Shown piece by piece: positions 1-11,024 of a DNA stretch of 64,000 nt. The notes under the pieces are model-generated. The model did not search any database, was not told the DNA's origin, and saw nothing but the letters and a program-made list of their open reading frames with translations. Location: positions 6,867,904 to 6,931,903 of the forward strand of contig CM070604.1 of NCBI GenBank assembly GCA_036346395.1, in the 5' to 3' direction. A program made the position numbers and the translations under genes. This stretch comes from Hsuehochloa calcarea. Lineage: Eukaryota > Streptophyta > Magnoliopsida > Poales > Poaceae. How positions within the stretch are numbered: position 1 is the stretch's first letter; every line of letters begins with the position of its first letter.

Positions 1-229
1 TGCTTGGAAGGCCAACAGCGCCACCTCTTCTTCTCTTAATTGCCATGTACTCAAGGTATACCACTACCAACACGCCACTGACAACCCATAAAATTAATCC
101 ATATGTAAGTCCCTTGATGTTCTTACTGCCGTACCTATTCCCAAGATGCTGTAAGCCAGTAAAGAGTGCCACGGCACCAGCTACCAAAGCAGACCTCCCA
201 GTAAAGATATGCAGATATTCCCAAACCAT
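1..229 (-). pseudogene. Cytochrome b561-domain protein, C-terminal piece (partial)
   Basis: Read on the minus strand from the ATG at 229, an open frame of 76 codons runs off the left edge of the window. It begins MVWEYLHIFTGR and continues with ALFTGLQHLGNRYGS, then a hydrophobic stretch (GLILWVVSGVLVVVYLEY) and a basic tail (AIKRRR). This is the pattern of the last helices of plant cytochrome b561/DOMON-type membrane proteins, where a His in W-x-Y-L-H and one in H-L-G-x-R-Y are conserved; such proteins move electrons across membranes. Upstream of 229 the frame reads into unrelated Pro/Ser-rich sequence, so the N-terminal helices are missing here. It could be the last exon of a gene extending left or a truncated copy. 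The family call is from remembered motifs. Confidence 0.6.
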
Positions 230-364
230 CCTATCCGTGAGTCGTGAAGAGGCAGGCGTGGGCGGCGGTGATTTGGCGCTGGCGGGCGGCGGCATCGCCG
301 CATCTCGAACTCAATCGCCGATGGCGGTGGCATCGACACGATCGCCGAAGCCACCATCCTTGAA

Positions 365-1190
365 TTTAATCCGGATGATATTATTGCCGATCCAAAGATT
401 ATCCTAATGAGATTAGAGATCAAGTTAGAAGAGCATATTTGTTGAAGGGTCCAACTTCAATTTCAAGATCCTTTTAAGAATCATGGTATAAGAAGTTCGA
501 TTGGTTGGAATATAGTATGGAAAAGGATGCCGCTTTTTGTTTTTATTACTTTCTTTTTAAGAAACCGTCACACCCCACTCACTTTGGGAGGGATGTCTTC
601 ACAAAAGTTGGGTATGTGAATTGGAGAAGTGCTATGGAATCTTTCAATCAACATGTTGGTGGACCTACTAGTGTCCACAACATTGCTGATTGTGAAGATT
701 TTCATAATCAAAGAGCATGTGTAGATCATAAATTAAATACTTATAGCAAGGAGTTGAAATTGCATACAAGATTTCTTCTTTAGATTGTGCAAGATATCTC
801 ATTCAAGAAGGTAAAGCTTTTCGTGGACACGATGAATCTTCTACTTCGAGCAAGAGTAATTTTAGAGAGATGGTGGATTGGTACATAGATAAAAAGATGT
901 GAAGGAGGCTTTTGAATTTGAGGTGGTGGCAATTGTTTGATGCTTTGTCCGGATATCACCTTCGCGAAATGTTGTGCTCTCCATTGTGAGGTTAGTTGTA
1001 CATATAATGTTTTTAGTTGTATCTTTTATGATTTATGCATATAGTGTTTTTAAGTTGTATCATTTATGATTTGTGCTGTGCTTGCTAAGGTTGATCTACC
1101 TATTTCTCCATGGTTATGATGGAGCTTCAAATATGAGAGGGAATTTAATAGCTTGTAGAGATTAATACGGGATGATAATCCGTCAAAGAT
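365..1190 (+). pseudogene. hAT-type transposase relic (TTF zinc-finger / DUF4371 type)
   Basis: Fragments in several plus frames line up in the order of plant hAT-derived 'TTF-type / zinc finger MYM-like' proteins. There is a 'DQVRRAYLLKGP' stretch near 415-450. From 505 comes the TTF block (LEYSMEKDAAFCFYYFLFK), then 'NWRSAMESFNQHVGG' and, near 815-880, 'FRGHDESSTSSKSNF', the usual start of DUF4371. Near 1115 'GYDGASNMRG' is the signature that precedes the catalytic region. The frames are broken by stops at 471 and 781 and by frameshifts, and the dimerization end is not visible. The expected protein is 700-800 residues, so this is a decayed partial copy. No terminal repeats or 8-bp duplication were found. 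Confidence 0.7.
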
Positions 1191-1434
1191 AAGCATTTAT
1201 TGGTTGCACACGGCACGAATCTCAATGCCATCCAGGCCGCATGTCAACTACTTCAGACGCTGGGTAATAGCAGTTGTTACTTGATTACTACCGTGGTAGA
1301 ACAAGCAATTCAAGGTACGTACAACATTTTTGCTCGAAGTCGAGGACAAAGAGAATTTGGGGCACATATCCATTAGCGAGATCTTGAGTATGTATGAATT
1401 TAATATTCCAATGATAAAAGGAAGCATTATTTTG

Positions 1435-1678
1435 TGTGAAAACTAGAAGAGAAAGGAACATGGAAGGCAATTGTACGCGCATCCAAAACAGGAGTAGCAA
1501 CAGCAATCCGTGCCAACCAAGGCACCGTAGCCGAACTGAAAACAATTACAGATGCAATTATGATTACAATCTGTCTCTAGAGTTTGCAGCGGATTCCAGG
1601 AGGTTTACAGGGAGTTTTAACCACAGGTATTCATATACAATATGTACAAGTATCTACCATGGACACGCTGCTTTAACA
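1435..1678 (-). repeat. 3' LTR of copia A
   Basis: This 244 bp repeat reads TGTTAAAG...CACA on the minus strand. Its right 170 bp match 17304-17473. The left end is set by the TTTTG duplication (1430-1434), and the internal side by the adjacent purine-rich tract at 1679-1690. Confidence 0.82.
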
Positions 1679-3185
1679 GCCCCCTCAATTACAACTTGGT
1701 ACCCAGGTTGAGATTGTGTGAAAGATGCTCAAACAGTTGTCTTGTTACTGCTTTGGTGAGTATACCTGCCAGCTAATCCTTGCATGCCACAAACCTGATA
1801 TCCATGCTTTTCGAGCCACTCTTTTACAATCACAGTGAAAGTCAACTTCCATATGTTTTGTGCGAGCATGAAAAACTGGATACGTAGCACCAAGGTTAAC
1901 GAAGGTCGAGATTGAAAAATTCCAAGCTCACCAGGTAGCGACTACAACCCTATGATTTCTATAGTAGCATTTGCCAAGGCCTTGTACTGAGACACAATAC
2001 TAGATCTGGAGACTTCCTAGAGCACATGATACCAGATTTGAGCCGAAGAAAATAAGAAAACCTCCTGTAGACTGGCGATCATCTGAACTGCCTACCCAAT
2101 CCGCATCAGATCAGAGAAGACACTTACTAGTGTAGATACTGACTTATGTATCCTCAAAACCAATGTATTTCATGTACTGCAAATATAGAAGTATCCTTTT
2201 AACTACACTCTAATGGTTGTTAGTTGGGGACCGCATAAATTGACAGATTTTGTTGACTGAGAATACGATGTCAGGACGTGTCATTTTCAAATATTGTAGA
2301 CCACCAACAGTACAACGGCATTTCACTGTATCATCAACCGACAGACTTGTTCCAGTAAATTTTGACAGCTTCTTCGTGATCATAGCAGTGTTCATAGTTC
2401 TTCGTGGTGATCATAGCAGTGTTCATAGGATTACACGTACTCATATTCACTCCGGTAAGTAACTCCTCAATATATTTCTTCTGCAGCAAAATCACACCAT
2501 CTTGCACTGGTACAACCTCAATACCAAGAAAATAATGTAAGGAACCCAAATCCTTGATAGCAAACTCCTGTTGGAGCTGATACAAAAGAGCATCCGAAGC
2601 AGCCCATGAGGAACTCATAATGATGAGATCGTCGTCGTGGACAAGGATATATGTGACCACCCCTTGACGACTGGATATGAAGAGTGAAGAATTTACCTTT
2701 CATGCAACAAAGCCAAGCTCTTCAAGCTTGCAAATTAGCCGTGAATACCAAGCCCGTGGCACCTGTTTCAACCCATAAATTACTTTATCTAACTTACAAA
2801 TATAATATGGGTGTTGAGCATCCATGTAACCAGGAGGTTGAGGCATCTACACCTCTTCCATTAGCTCTCCATGCAAGAAAGCATTCTTGACATTTGCTTG
2901 ACGTAGTGATCGACCATGGGAAATAGCAATGGACAAAATCAAGCGAACAGTAGTGGGCTTCACAACGGGACTAAATATGTCTTCATAATCTATAACATAC
3001 CTTTGTCGGAAGCCCTTAGCAACTAACTGTGTTTTATAACATTCAATACTGCCATCAGCTTTCTTTTTGAGCTTATATACCCATTTGGAATCAATGATAT
3101 TAATACCTCAACGAAGAGGCACCAAATGCCAAGTCTTGTTCTAATGTAAATCATCAAATTCCTCGTCCATAGCACTCTTCCAGTT
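1679..3185 (-). pseudogene. Copia A reverse transcriptase and RNase H region (decayed)
   Basis: This is the C-terminal half of A's pol on the minus strand. Near 3080-2900 are RT start motifs (QLVAKGFRQRY, FSPVVKPTTVR, NAFLHGELMEEV). From 2660 to 2334 lies the palm, with the catalytic YVDD altered to VHDDD, followed by KDLGSLHYFLGIEV. A later piece (CTVGGLQYLKMTRPDIVFSVN) precedes a heavily decayed RNase H. Stops and frameshifts are frequent. A small direct duplication at 2370-2429 repeats about 28-32 bp inside the RT. The stretch ends at the insertion of element B at 3190. The region is certainly non-functional. Confidence 0.82.
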
Positions 3186-3189
3186 CGGT

Positions 3190-3462
3190 TGTTAGCCGAT
3201 CCAAAGCAAAAGAAGGAAAAAAAAAACAGCTTTGTAGAAAAGACTTCACGCTTGCTGCGGAAGACTAATCTTTATTGCTTATTGCTTATGCTTGGATGCT
3301 ATAAAACTCAGGCTATCTGCCCCTTATATAGGCTAAAAACCGTACTGCTATAAGGACTCAATACTCAACACGATTTCTTATTCCTAAAGCTACTCCTACT
3401 CGGACACGGCAAGCATCAAAACTAATTAGGAAACTTGAGTCCACACGGGATTAATTCCAACA
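3190..3462 (-). repeat. 3' LTR of copia B, with polypurine tract
   Basis: This 273 bp LTR begins TGTTAGCC and ends CCAACA on the plus strand (TGTTGG...GGCTAACA on minus). The 3463-3475 stretch, read on minus as AAGGGGGAGTA, is the polypurine tract directly against the LTR. Confidence 0.92.
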
Positions 3463-3471
3463 TACTCCCCC

Positions 3472-4921
3472 TTAATCCTGATGTGGCCCAAAATCACGAA
3501 CACCTAGCAGGTGCCGCATTGTTGCCAGCTTCGTCGTCGGCAACGTCTTCGTCAGCACATCAGCTCGTTGCTCATCCATGCGAATGAACTCCACAACGAT
3601 CTGTCCTCCCTTGATGCATTCACGTATAAAATGGAACCTCATGTCGATATGCTTGCTGCGTCCATGGAATACGGGATTCTTCATTAATGCGATTGCGGAC
3701 CTATTATCAACAAACAGCTTCACCGCACTATTCTCCTTCCCGGTCAGCTCGCCCAACAAGCTTCTGAGCCACAACGCTTGGCATGCCGCCGCCGTTGCTG
3801 CCATGTACTCGGCTTCACATGATGACAGGGCTACCGTCTTCTGCTTCTGTGAGTTCCATGACACTAAGCATTCGTTGACATAGAATGCCATGCCCCCGGT
3901 ACTCTTCTTGTCATCGTTGTCGCCGGCCAGATCACTGTCTGTGTACCCTGTGATCACCTCAGCATCTCCTCCTCTGGTATATACAAGACCATAATCCATA
4001 GTCCCTTTCACATACCTGAGGATCTGCTTGACCGCCTTGTGATGCATCACCGTGGGCCTCTCCATGAATCTGCTAGCCACCCCGACAGCAAAGGAGAGAT
4101 CTGGCCGTGTGTGAAGTAAGTACCTTAGGCAACCAATAACACGGCGATACTCCGTTGCATCCACCGGTTGTCCATCAGGGTCCTTGTACAACTGTGATAT
4201 CGGTTCCATAGGAATCTTGGTGGGATTACATTCAATCATCCCGAATTGAGTCAACATCTTCTTGGCGTAAGCTTCCTGCTTGATTGTGATGCGGTCTTCT
4301 TCTTGATTGACCTCAATCCCGAGATAGTAATTGAGCAATCCAAGATCACTCATCTCGAATTCAGACATCATCTGTTGCTTGAACGCCGCGATTGTACCTG
4401 GGTCTTCTCCTGTCACAATGATGTCATCAACATATATACCGACAATGATTCCTGCCCGGCTTGTTCCTCTTGTGTACACAGCCTGTTCTTGAGCACACTT
4501 CACAAGACCGAGCTGCTTCAAGCTTCTATCAAGTCGCATGTTCCAGGCTCGTGGCGCCTGTCGGAGCCCGTAGAGCGCCTTGCTCAACTTAAGCACCAAG
4601 TGCTCCTTGTTCTTCTTGTGAATCCCTCCATTGGGCAACATAGACTTCTTCCTCGAGTTCTCCATTCGGAAGGCGGACTTGACATCGAGGTGGTGAACTT
4701 GCCACCGCGTGATTGGCGATGATGGCAAGGATGACGCGCACGGTGTCGAGTCCGCCACCGTGCAAACACCTCCTCGAAATCAATTCCTTGTCATTGTACA
4801 TATCCTTTGCGACTAGTCTTGCCTTGTGCTTGATCACGTCTCCATCCGAGTTTTTCTTGATTTGTAGACCCATTTGAGCCCAATTGGCTTGTGTCCAGCC
4901 GGTAGCGCCATGAGGGTCCAA
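3472..4921 (-). pseudogene. Copia B reverse transcriptase and RNase H
   Basis: The main frame (4758-3472, 428 codons) carries VHHLDVKSAF, KALYGLRQAPRAWN, the RT catalytic YVDD near residue 110 (about 4420-4437), MSDLGLLNYYLGIEV, then the RNase H domain with TDSDLAGD, SSCEAEYMAA and HIDMRFHFIRE and a C-terminus ending just past the PPT. The RT N-terminus (VIKHKARLVAKD) lies in another frame at 4921-4589, so one or more frameshifts separate it. The palm and RNase H motifs are otherwise well preserved, which fits a recent insertion. The frameshift means no full-length polyprotein can be made from this copy. Confidence 0.9.
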
Positions 4922-6184
4922 GTTTTATTCTTCTCAATGGACTCAATCTCCTTGGCCATGGCGTCCTCCCGAGCTTCTTGCCCGGTGACCTCATGATAGC
5001 GGATGGCTCCTCCGTCTCTACGAGCATGGCCTCTTCTTCCATGTCCTCCTCGTCAAGCTCCAGCCTTCGAGCATCTCTCATGATGTCGTCGATGTGCCTG
5101 TAACGAACATGTCCATCCTTGGTGCTGCTGCTCCCACTCGACAGTGATGTGGCCACAATCGAGGCAGGCGTGGCAATATCATTTGCAAGCGGTCCAGAGG
5201 CCGTCGTCATCATCGGAGTGGTGGGGGTTGTCGGGAGGTTCTTGCCATCGTCTTGTGCACGCATACAGTTCTTGGCCCTCCGGCGTCACCTCACCGGCCG
5301 GTAGTCGATGAAGGGTTGGGTGAACTTGTGCCGCGGCGACTACTACTGCCAGACCACCCAGGCGGCAAAAGTTGCCCTCTGTCGGCTCGGTGCTACATTC
5401 ATCCTCGGCAGCGAATCCGATGGATCCCCGCTTTGCACTGTACTCGGCACCACTCGGCTTTTCTTCAAATTTTACATCACGACTTACATGAATTTTCCCG
5501 CGCGTGGATCAAACAAGCGGTGCGCCTTGCGGCAAATCCTCAACGCCAAGGTACACCATCGGTAACCGGTCATCGAGTTTCTTGGTGTGGCGTTGCCACC
5601 TTCGTCTGCCGTGTAGCCAAACACACGAAGATGTGCGGATCGGCTTCATACATTCTAGGCCTCGAGCGGAGTGCGTTCGCCCATGCCTTCGTTGGTAAGC
5701 GGTTTAGCGGTACACGCGTGTCGCCGCCTCCCCAAAACCTTAAGCACGCGTTCATGCTCTTGAGAAGGGACCTCGCCGTTGCCATCATGGTCTGTTCCTC
5801 CGCTCCACCACGCCATTTCTTTGTGGCGTGTATGGCGCGGATGGTGTCGCTGATCCGGCCTCCTCGCGAGCCGGTTGAACTCGGCGGAGAGAAACTCCCC
5901 ACCGCGATCGATCCTCAACGTCTTGATCGTTGCTCGCTCGTGTTCTCAACCCGCAATTTGAATCTTGAACACGAGAAAGCTTGGTCCTTCGTCTTGATCA
6001 CGTCTGACCACATCCACCTAGAGTAATCATCAACAATTAACATGAAGTAGCCATTCGGGCGAGGTCGAAGGTGTGATCGGACCGCGAGGTCGACATGTAA
6101 CAACTCAAGCGGCTTCTCAGACACGTAATTTACGGCTTGCGGGAGCAGGTGCCTCGCTTGCCGCCACCAAACACCCTTCACCAC
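4922..6184 (-). pseudogene. Copia B integrase (broken)
   Basis: Integrase pieces are spread over three minus frames. At 6184-5915 the core starts with EKPLELLHVDL and continues LIVDDYSRWMW. At 5918-5655 comes IDRGGEFLSAEF, containing the second catalytic Asp. At 5902-5570 is ATARSLLKSM, the usual block after the catalytic Glu. The N-terminal HHCC zinc finger is damaged: HARLGH is still in the preceding frame but the CxxC half is lost at the frame change near 6180. Acidic linker sequence follows to about 4950. At least three frame changes occur in 1.2 kb. Confidence 0.82.
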
Positions 6185-7206
6185 ACCGGTTGGTGCATGA
6201 TCGGCACACCCACCGCCATCCCCTTGTCAACGAGGAGCTTCATAGCGTGGAAGTTGACATGGCCAAGCCTGGCATGCCATAGCCACGCCGGATCTTCAAG
6301 GTTCGCCAGGAGGCACACCGCCTCTGCTAGATGCAACTCAATTTGGTAAAGACGATTTGCAGTGCGCCTCACCTTCATGAGCAGCCTCGCATGACTTTTG
6401 TCGAGCACCTGTAGGGTGTCCTCGTCCATGATCACTTTGTGACCGGTCTCGGTTAGTTGTCCGAGGCTCACGATGTTGCCGAGCCTCGGGATGTAATATA
6501 CCTCTTGGGCGACCATCGGTCCCGTTCCTGCTGGTGAGCAGATTGATCCCTTGCCCATGATTTGCACCGTCGAGCCATCGCCGAATTTGACCTTGCCGGT
6601 GACATTTTCGTCCAGCTCGCGAAACTTCGCCCTGTCGCCGGTCATGTGGTTGCTCGCCCCGTTGTCCAGGTACCAGACATGACAGGGAGCAGCCTTCTCT
6701 TCCGGCCTCGTCTTCTCCTCGCTTAGTAGGACGGCATCCTGCCGCTCCTGCTGTTTCGGCGCCATCTCCTCCGACACCGCGAGCATCAGGGCCGGCTCAG
6801 TGTCGTCTGCGCACGTGAGGTGTGCCTCCTCCTCCTTCGGGGCCCTGCATTTAGATGCATAGTGGCCCATCTTGTCACAGTTAAAACAGCGGATGTGGCT
6901 CTTGTCACGGCCACCGCCGCTAGAACCACTCGCGCTGTCTTTGCTCGGCGTCCCGCCGTGGCCGCCCTTGCCGCGCCATCTGCCGCGACCACGTCCACTC
7001 CGACTGTGGTTGCTGCTACCTGCAGGAGCATAGGATTTACCCTTGTTGTTCGGCGAGTCGTCGCCATCCTTCTTCATCGCGCTTTGCCACTCGGCTGAGT
7101 GGCGAGGAGTTGGCCGTCGCCATTCTTTATTTCCGCCAGATGTCCGCACCGCAGCGCTCTTCATAAGTCTTGATCGTCCCGGCTTCCTCGAATGGCATGG
7201 TGTCAA
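6178..7206 (-). pseudogene. Copia B gag C-terminus, CCHC knuckle, protease and pre-integrase
   Basis: This 342-codon minus frame contains an RG/GR-rich basic stretch (residues 69-85), a canonical zinc knuckle CFNCDKMGHYASKC (107-120) that binds RNA in gag, and the aspartic protease active site WYLDNGASNHMTG (Asp at 181; the usual DSGA is DNGA here). Then come VKFGDGS, the NIVSLGQL block, and GAG-pre-integrase ending in WHARLGHVNF near residue 320. Its first 20-odd codons are out-of-frame sequence overlapping the gag frame; the true join with gag lies near 7150. Confidence 0.88.
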
Positions 7207-7735
7207 AATCGTAGAACTGCTCGATCCCGGCGATCACACTCAGAAATCGATCCGGCACGGTGTCGAATAGCTTCTTCACCAATGCGGCATCGTTGAGCGT
7301 CGCCCCTAGGTTGGCGTACCTGACGGACATGCCATTGAGTTTTCCGGCGTACTGGTCCAGGGTTTCTCCCTCCTTCATGCGCATGATATCGAAGTCATTC
7401 TTCAACGTCTGCAACCGCGCATTCTTGACGCGATCCGCGCCAACGAACCTTGTCTTGAGACAGTCCCAAACCTCCTTCGCCATTTTCTTCCTTACTACCT
7501 GCATCAGGAGGTCCTCCGGGAGCGCTTGGAAAATATGCGACCTCGCCTTCCTGTCCTTCTTCGCGTCGATGGCGGCCCCGACCGCCGGCTCGATTGCTTC
7601 CCAGACGCCTTGATCCTCCATCATCGCTTGCATCCGAATCACCCAGCACATGTAGTTTGTCGCCGTCAGCTGCGGATAATGGAACGGCCCACCGCCGCTC
7701 TCTCGCGCCGCCTCGTCCTGAGGAACAATCGACAT
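7127..7735 (-). CDS. Copia B gag N-terminal part (UBN2-type)
   Basis: A 202-codon frame starts at the first ATG (7735) only 2 bases inside the PBS, as in many plant copia elements. Motifs are typical of copia gag: LTATNYMCWVIRMQAMM, VWEAIEP, AKEVWDCLKTRFVGADRV, RLQTLKNDFD and LNGMSVRYANLG, ending in EEAGTIKTYEERC. The nucleocapsid part lies in another frame (7206-6178), so translation stops early at 7127. Gag would normally form the cytoplasmic virus-like particle; alone this product lacks the RNA-binding knuckle. Confidence 0.82.
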   Translation of the reverse strand: MSIVPQDEAARESGGGPFHYPQLTATNYMCWVIRMQAMMEDQGVWEAIEPAVGAAIDAKKDRKARSHIFQALPEDLLMQVVRKKMAKEVWDCLKTRFVGADRVKNARLQTLKNDFDIMRMKEGETLDQYAGKLNGMSVRYANLGATLNDAALVKKLFDTVPDRFLSVIAGIEQFYDFDTMPFEEAGTIKTYEERCGADIWRK

Positions 7736-7736
7736 T

Positions 7737-7749
7737 GGCTCTGATACCA
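7737..7749 (-). promoter_or_regulatory. Primer-binding site of copia B (initiator tRNA-Met)
   Basis: The minus strand reads TGGTATCAGAGCC two bases inside the 5' LTR, the standard plant copia PBS complementary to the 3' end of initiator tRNA-Met. Confidence 0.93.
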
Positions 7750-7751
7750 GA

Positions 7752-8022
7752 TGTTAGCCGATCCAAAGCAAAAGAAGGAAAAAAAACAGCTTTGTAGAAA
7801 AGACTCCACGCTTGCTGCGGAAGACTAATCTTTATTGCTTATTGCTTATGCTTGGATGCTATAAAACTCAGGCTATCTGCCCCTTATATAGGCTAAAAAC
7901 CGTACTGCTATAAGGACTCAATACTCAACACGATTTCTTATTCCTAAAGCTACTCCTACTCGGACACGGTAAGCATCAAAACTAATTAGAAAACTTGAGT
8001 CCACACGGGATTAATTCCAACA
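7752..8022 (-). repeat. 5' LTR of copia B
   Basis: This 271 bp LTR is identical to 3190-3462 except for three transitions and two A residues. On the minus strand TATAAGGGGC near 7890 resembles a TATA box for the retroelement promoter. Confidence 0.92.
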
Positions 8023-8785
8023 TCTATGGCTGAAGTGGCAGAAAATGCCTTCTTCTTGGGATCATAGCGAACTGTACCGTCTATATATACCTTCGGCTTC
8101 ACAATTTTACTTTGGCCTCTAGTGCGCACAAGGCTCGGTTGTACTTCTGCAGTTTCCTGTAAAAACTTATAACTCTCACCATAATCAGCGACAACGGGCA
8201 AATCAGTAAGGTTAGTACTATCCTCTAGTTGGTCACTCGAAGTGGCAAGTATGGCAATATTCATAAGAGTAGGATTGGTGGGAATACTGGAAAGAGGAAC
8301 ACTCGGAGCAGTAGGCAAAAGAACCGACTCATCATGGGAATGATTTGTCGAATGAGAAACAATGCGTACTGAAAACGAAAAGACGTCTTCATCAAAGACT
8401 ACGTCTCTGGAAATTTACACCCATCTAGTTGGAATGTAGAGACATTTGTAGCCTTTGTGAAGTGGACTATATCCCAAGAAGATGCAACAACTGAAATGAA
8501 ACTAAAGTTTGTGGGCATTATATGGATGTTGGTTAGAGTAATCTGGCTTCATACCAAGAAGTCGCTCAAAAGGGGTGGAGTGATTGATAACAGGGCTCGG
8601 CAAGCTGTGACAAATGCTTCATCCCAATATCTGATTGGAACAAAGGAATGAGCTAGCATGGCTAAACTGACCTCTACTATAAGTCTATGTTTTCTTTTTC
8701 TACCATTTCGGTGTGTGTGAGGACAGGAAACACGATGTCGAATTCCAAAACGATGTCGAATTCCAACCTTTTTAAAGAAGGTGTT
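8023..8785 (-). pseudogene. Copia A integrase C-terminal part and linker
   Basis: The minus strand carries NTFFKKVGI, SCPHTHRNGR-type sequence, ERKHR-like KRKHRLIVEV and FVPIRYWDEAFVTA (8788-8549), which follow the integrase catalytic core. A linker frame at 8318-8028 ends YDPKKKAFSATSAID, just before the RT of copia elements. A 12-bp direct repeat (RHRFGI/RHRV, near 8740-8765) looks like a small local duplication. This segment joins 14194 across element C and 3185 across element B. Confidence 0.8.
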
Positions 8786-8790
8786 CAACC

Positions 8791-8920
8791 GATTAGGAAT
8801 AACAACTTGTATTCTCAGGGGGCCAATGAGCCAGTATATATAGACAAGTACAGGAGGTAAATATGCAAATAACCCCTTATAACAATGGAGAATAACACAA
8901 CTATATATATATCTCTAACA
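8791..8920 (-). repeat. 3' LTR of copia C
   Basis: This 130 bp LTR ends in ATCTCTAACA on plus. Its left terminus is mutated (GATTAGG instead of TGTTAGG). The polypurine tract is at 8921-8932. Confidence 0.9.
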
Positions 8921-8933
8921 TCCCCCCTCAAAC

Positions 8934-10850
8934 TCATGGCGGATCAACAACACTGAGTTTGGAGAGGTAGAAGCCGTGTTGTGCTCGAGTCTGGGCCTTC
9001 GTGAAGAAATCCGCTATCTGAAACTCAGAAGGCACATACTGAAGAGCAATCACCTGATCATGCACACAAGACCTCATGAAGGAAGCATCAACACCAATAT
9101 GCTTGGTGAGCTCATGCTTCACGAGGTCACGGCATCATCGATAACACATGTCTTGTCGACAAGAGAGGAGTCGGTGTAGTGACGAAACACCAAAATCCTC
9201 AAGTAACCACCGTAGCGGGTAATCTCTGTCAAGAGAGCCATAGCTCGTAACTCAGCCTCTGCACTCGAACGGGATACTGCAGTTTGTTTCTTCGTCTTCC
9301 AGGCAATGAGAGAACCACCAAGAAAAACACAGTAAGCAGATATAGGCCGGCGATCAGATGGATGGCTGGCCCAAGTAGCATCCGAATAAACCTGAAGCTG
9401 TAACGAGCTAGAGTGTGGAAAGAGGAGACGACGAGAGATAGTCCCACGAAGGTATCGCAGAACTCGAAGAAGGTGGTCAGTGGACTGAGTGGGAGCGAGA
9501 CAAACCCGACTCGAATGTGGACTGGATAAGTGATATATGGACGAGTAACAGCAAGGTAGACAAGACTCCCAACAAGATGATGATAGCGAGTCAGATCAGA
9601 AAGAGGCTCACCATCAGAGGGCCGGAGATGAACGTTGAGCTCCATGGGAGTCTCAACAGTACGCTGATCAGTGAGAGAAGCGCGATCAAGAAGATCATGA
9701 ATATACTTCTCTTGGGACATACAGAAACCATCTGGAGTGGAAGTAACATCAATCCCAAGGAAGTAGCGAAGAGGACCAAGATCCGACATAAAGAACTGCT
9801 CACTCAGACGGGCCTTGACAAAGGCAATGTACTCAGAATCATCTCCGGTGATGATCATATCATCAACATATAGAAGAAGAAGAGTCCGACCACGAGATGA
9901 AGTGTGGACAAAAAGAGCAGGATCATGATCACTAGCTGAGAAGCCAGCAGCAGTGACCACAAAGGAGAAGCGCTCAAACAAAGAACGAGGGGCTTGTTTA
10001 AGACCATAGAGAGAGCGACGAAAACGACAGACCATGCCCTCAGGAACAGAATACCCAGGTGGTGGATGCATGTAGACCTCCTCACGCAGCTCGCCATTAA
10101 AAAAGGCATTCTTGACATCAAGCTGAGAAACAGATCAATGACGAACAGACGCCACCGAAAGAAGAGTGCGAACAGTGGCCATGTGGGCCACAGGAGTAAA
10201 GGTCTCGTCGTAGTCATGACCATGCTCCCGCTGGAAGCCACGAGTAAAAAGACGCGCCTTATAGCGCTCAAGAGAGCCACCAGAGCGAGTCTTAATCTTA
10301 TAGACCCACTTACACGTGATGGGACGAGAGTGAGATGGAAAAGGGACAAGATCCCAAGTACCAGTACGCTCGAGAGCAGCAATCTCCTCGCCATGGCATG
10401 CTGCCACTCAGGGTGAGTAACAGCATCCCGGTAGGGGACAAGCTCATGGGTAGTTGCACCAGCAAAAACCAAAACGGGCAAGAGTCCGAATCGACTGACG
10501 ATCGCGGAGACCGTAGTTAGGAGATGATGACCCATCAGGGGAAGATGGAGCATCAGGAGAAGATGAAATATTAGTGGAAGATGGTTCATCTGGAAGAGCC
10601 TCAATACGAGGTCGATGAGCGTAAAAGAGAATGAGAGGAGCCTGAGGAGCCGTAGGGGACGAAGCAGGCGGTGACAACGGCAGAGAGGTCTCGGGAGGTA
10701 TATGTGGAGACGATGGCAAAACAGAGATGGGTGTATTTGGAAAAGTAAAAAAAAAGACAGGGACTCTACAGAGAAAACCGAAGGAGAGGCAGGACGTGTG
10801 TAGAAGGGACGAGACTCGTCAAAAGTCACATCCCGAGAAATCTGCATCCG
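8934..10850 (-). pseudogene. Copia C integrase tail, RT and RNase H (broken)
   Basis: Reading right to left on minus: RDVTFDESRPF (about 10845-10800) ends the integrase; a Ser/Pro-rich linker (10719-10444) leads to RT. RT pieces are GTWDLVPFP...KWVYKIKTR and YKARLFTRGFQREHGHDYDETFTPVAH (10407-10135), then MHPPPGYSVPEGMVCRFRRSLYGLKQAPR from 10071, the catalytic YVDDMIITGD near 9850-9875 and MSDLGPLRYFLGIDV. After about 9540 the frame is lost. RNase H ends with HIGVDASFMRSCVHDQ and IADFFTKAQ (9122-8934). A stop near 10136 and several frameshifts make it non-coding. Confidence 0.87.
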
Positions 10851-11024
10851 TCGTCGAACAGGGTCCCAGCACTGATAGCCCCTGTGCTCGGCATTGTATC
10901 CCAGAAAAACACACTCAACAGACTAAGCAGTCAGTTTGGTGCGTTCTCGAGGTGCAAGGAGAACGTAGCAAGCGCACCAAATGCAGAGCGAAGGCGAGTA
11001 GTGCGGAGAAAAATCACGAGACGC

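Larger units (their letters stand above)
3190..8022 (-). mobile_element. Copia retrotransposon B (young, defective, nested in A)
   Basis: This element is 4833 bp with LTRs at 3190-3462 and 7752-8022 that differ by three transitions and a 2-nt A-run indel. PBS and PPT are both intact in position. The domain order gag - CCHC knuckle - protease - integrase - RT - RNase H on the minus strand defines Ty1/copia. The flanking 5-mers are TCGGT (3185-3189) and TCTAT (8023-8027), matching at only 3 of 5 bases, so a clean target duplication is not seen. It sits in A between the integrase C-terminal linker and RT. Despite the near-identical LTRs, several frameshifts split gag and pol. Confidence 0.93.

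Noticed and set aside
4246..4722. 158-codon plus-strand ORF
   Set aside because: Antisense shadow of the copia B reverse transcriptase.
5253..6026. 257-codon plus-strand ORF
   Set aside because: Antisense to the copia B integrase; no domain.
9855..10847. 330-codon minus-strand ORF
   Set aside because: Only its first 20 or so residues match the integrase tail of copia C; the rest is an out-of-frame shadow of the RT, Leu-rich by codon composition.
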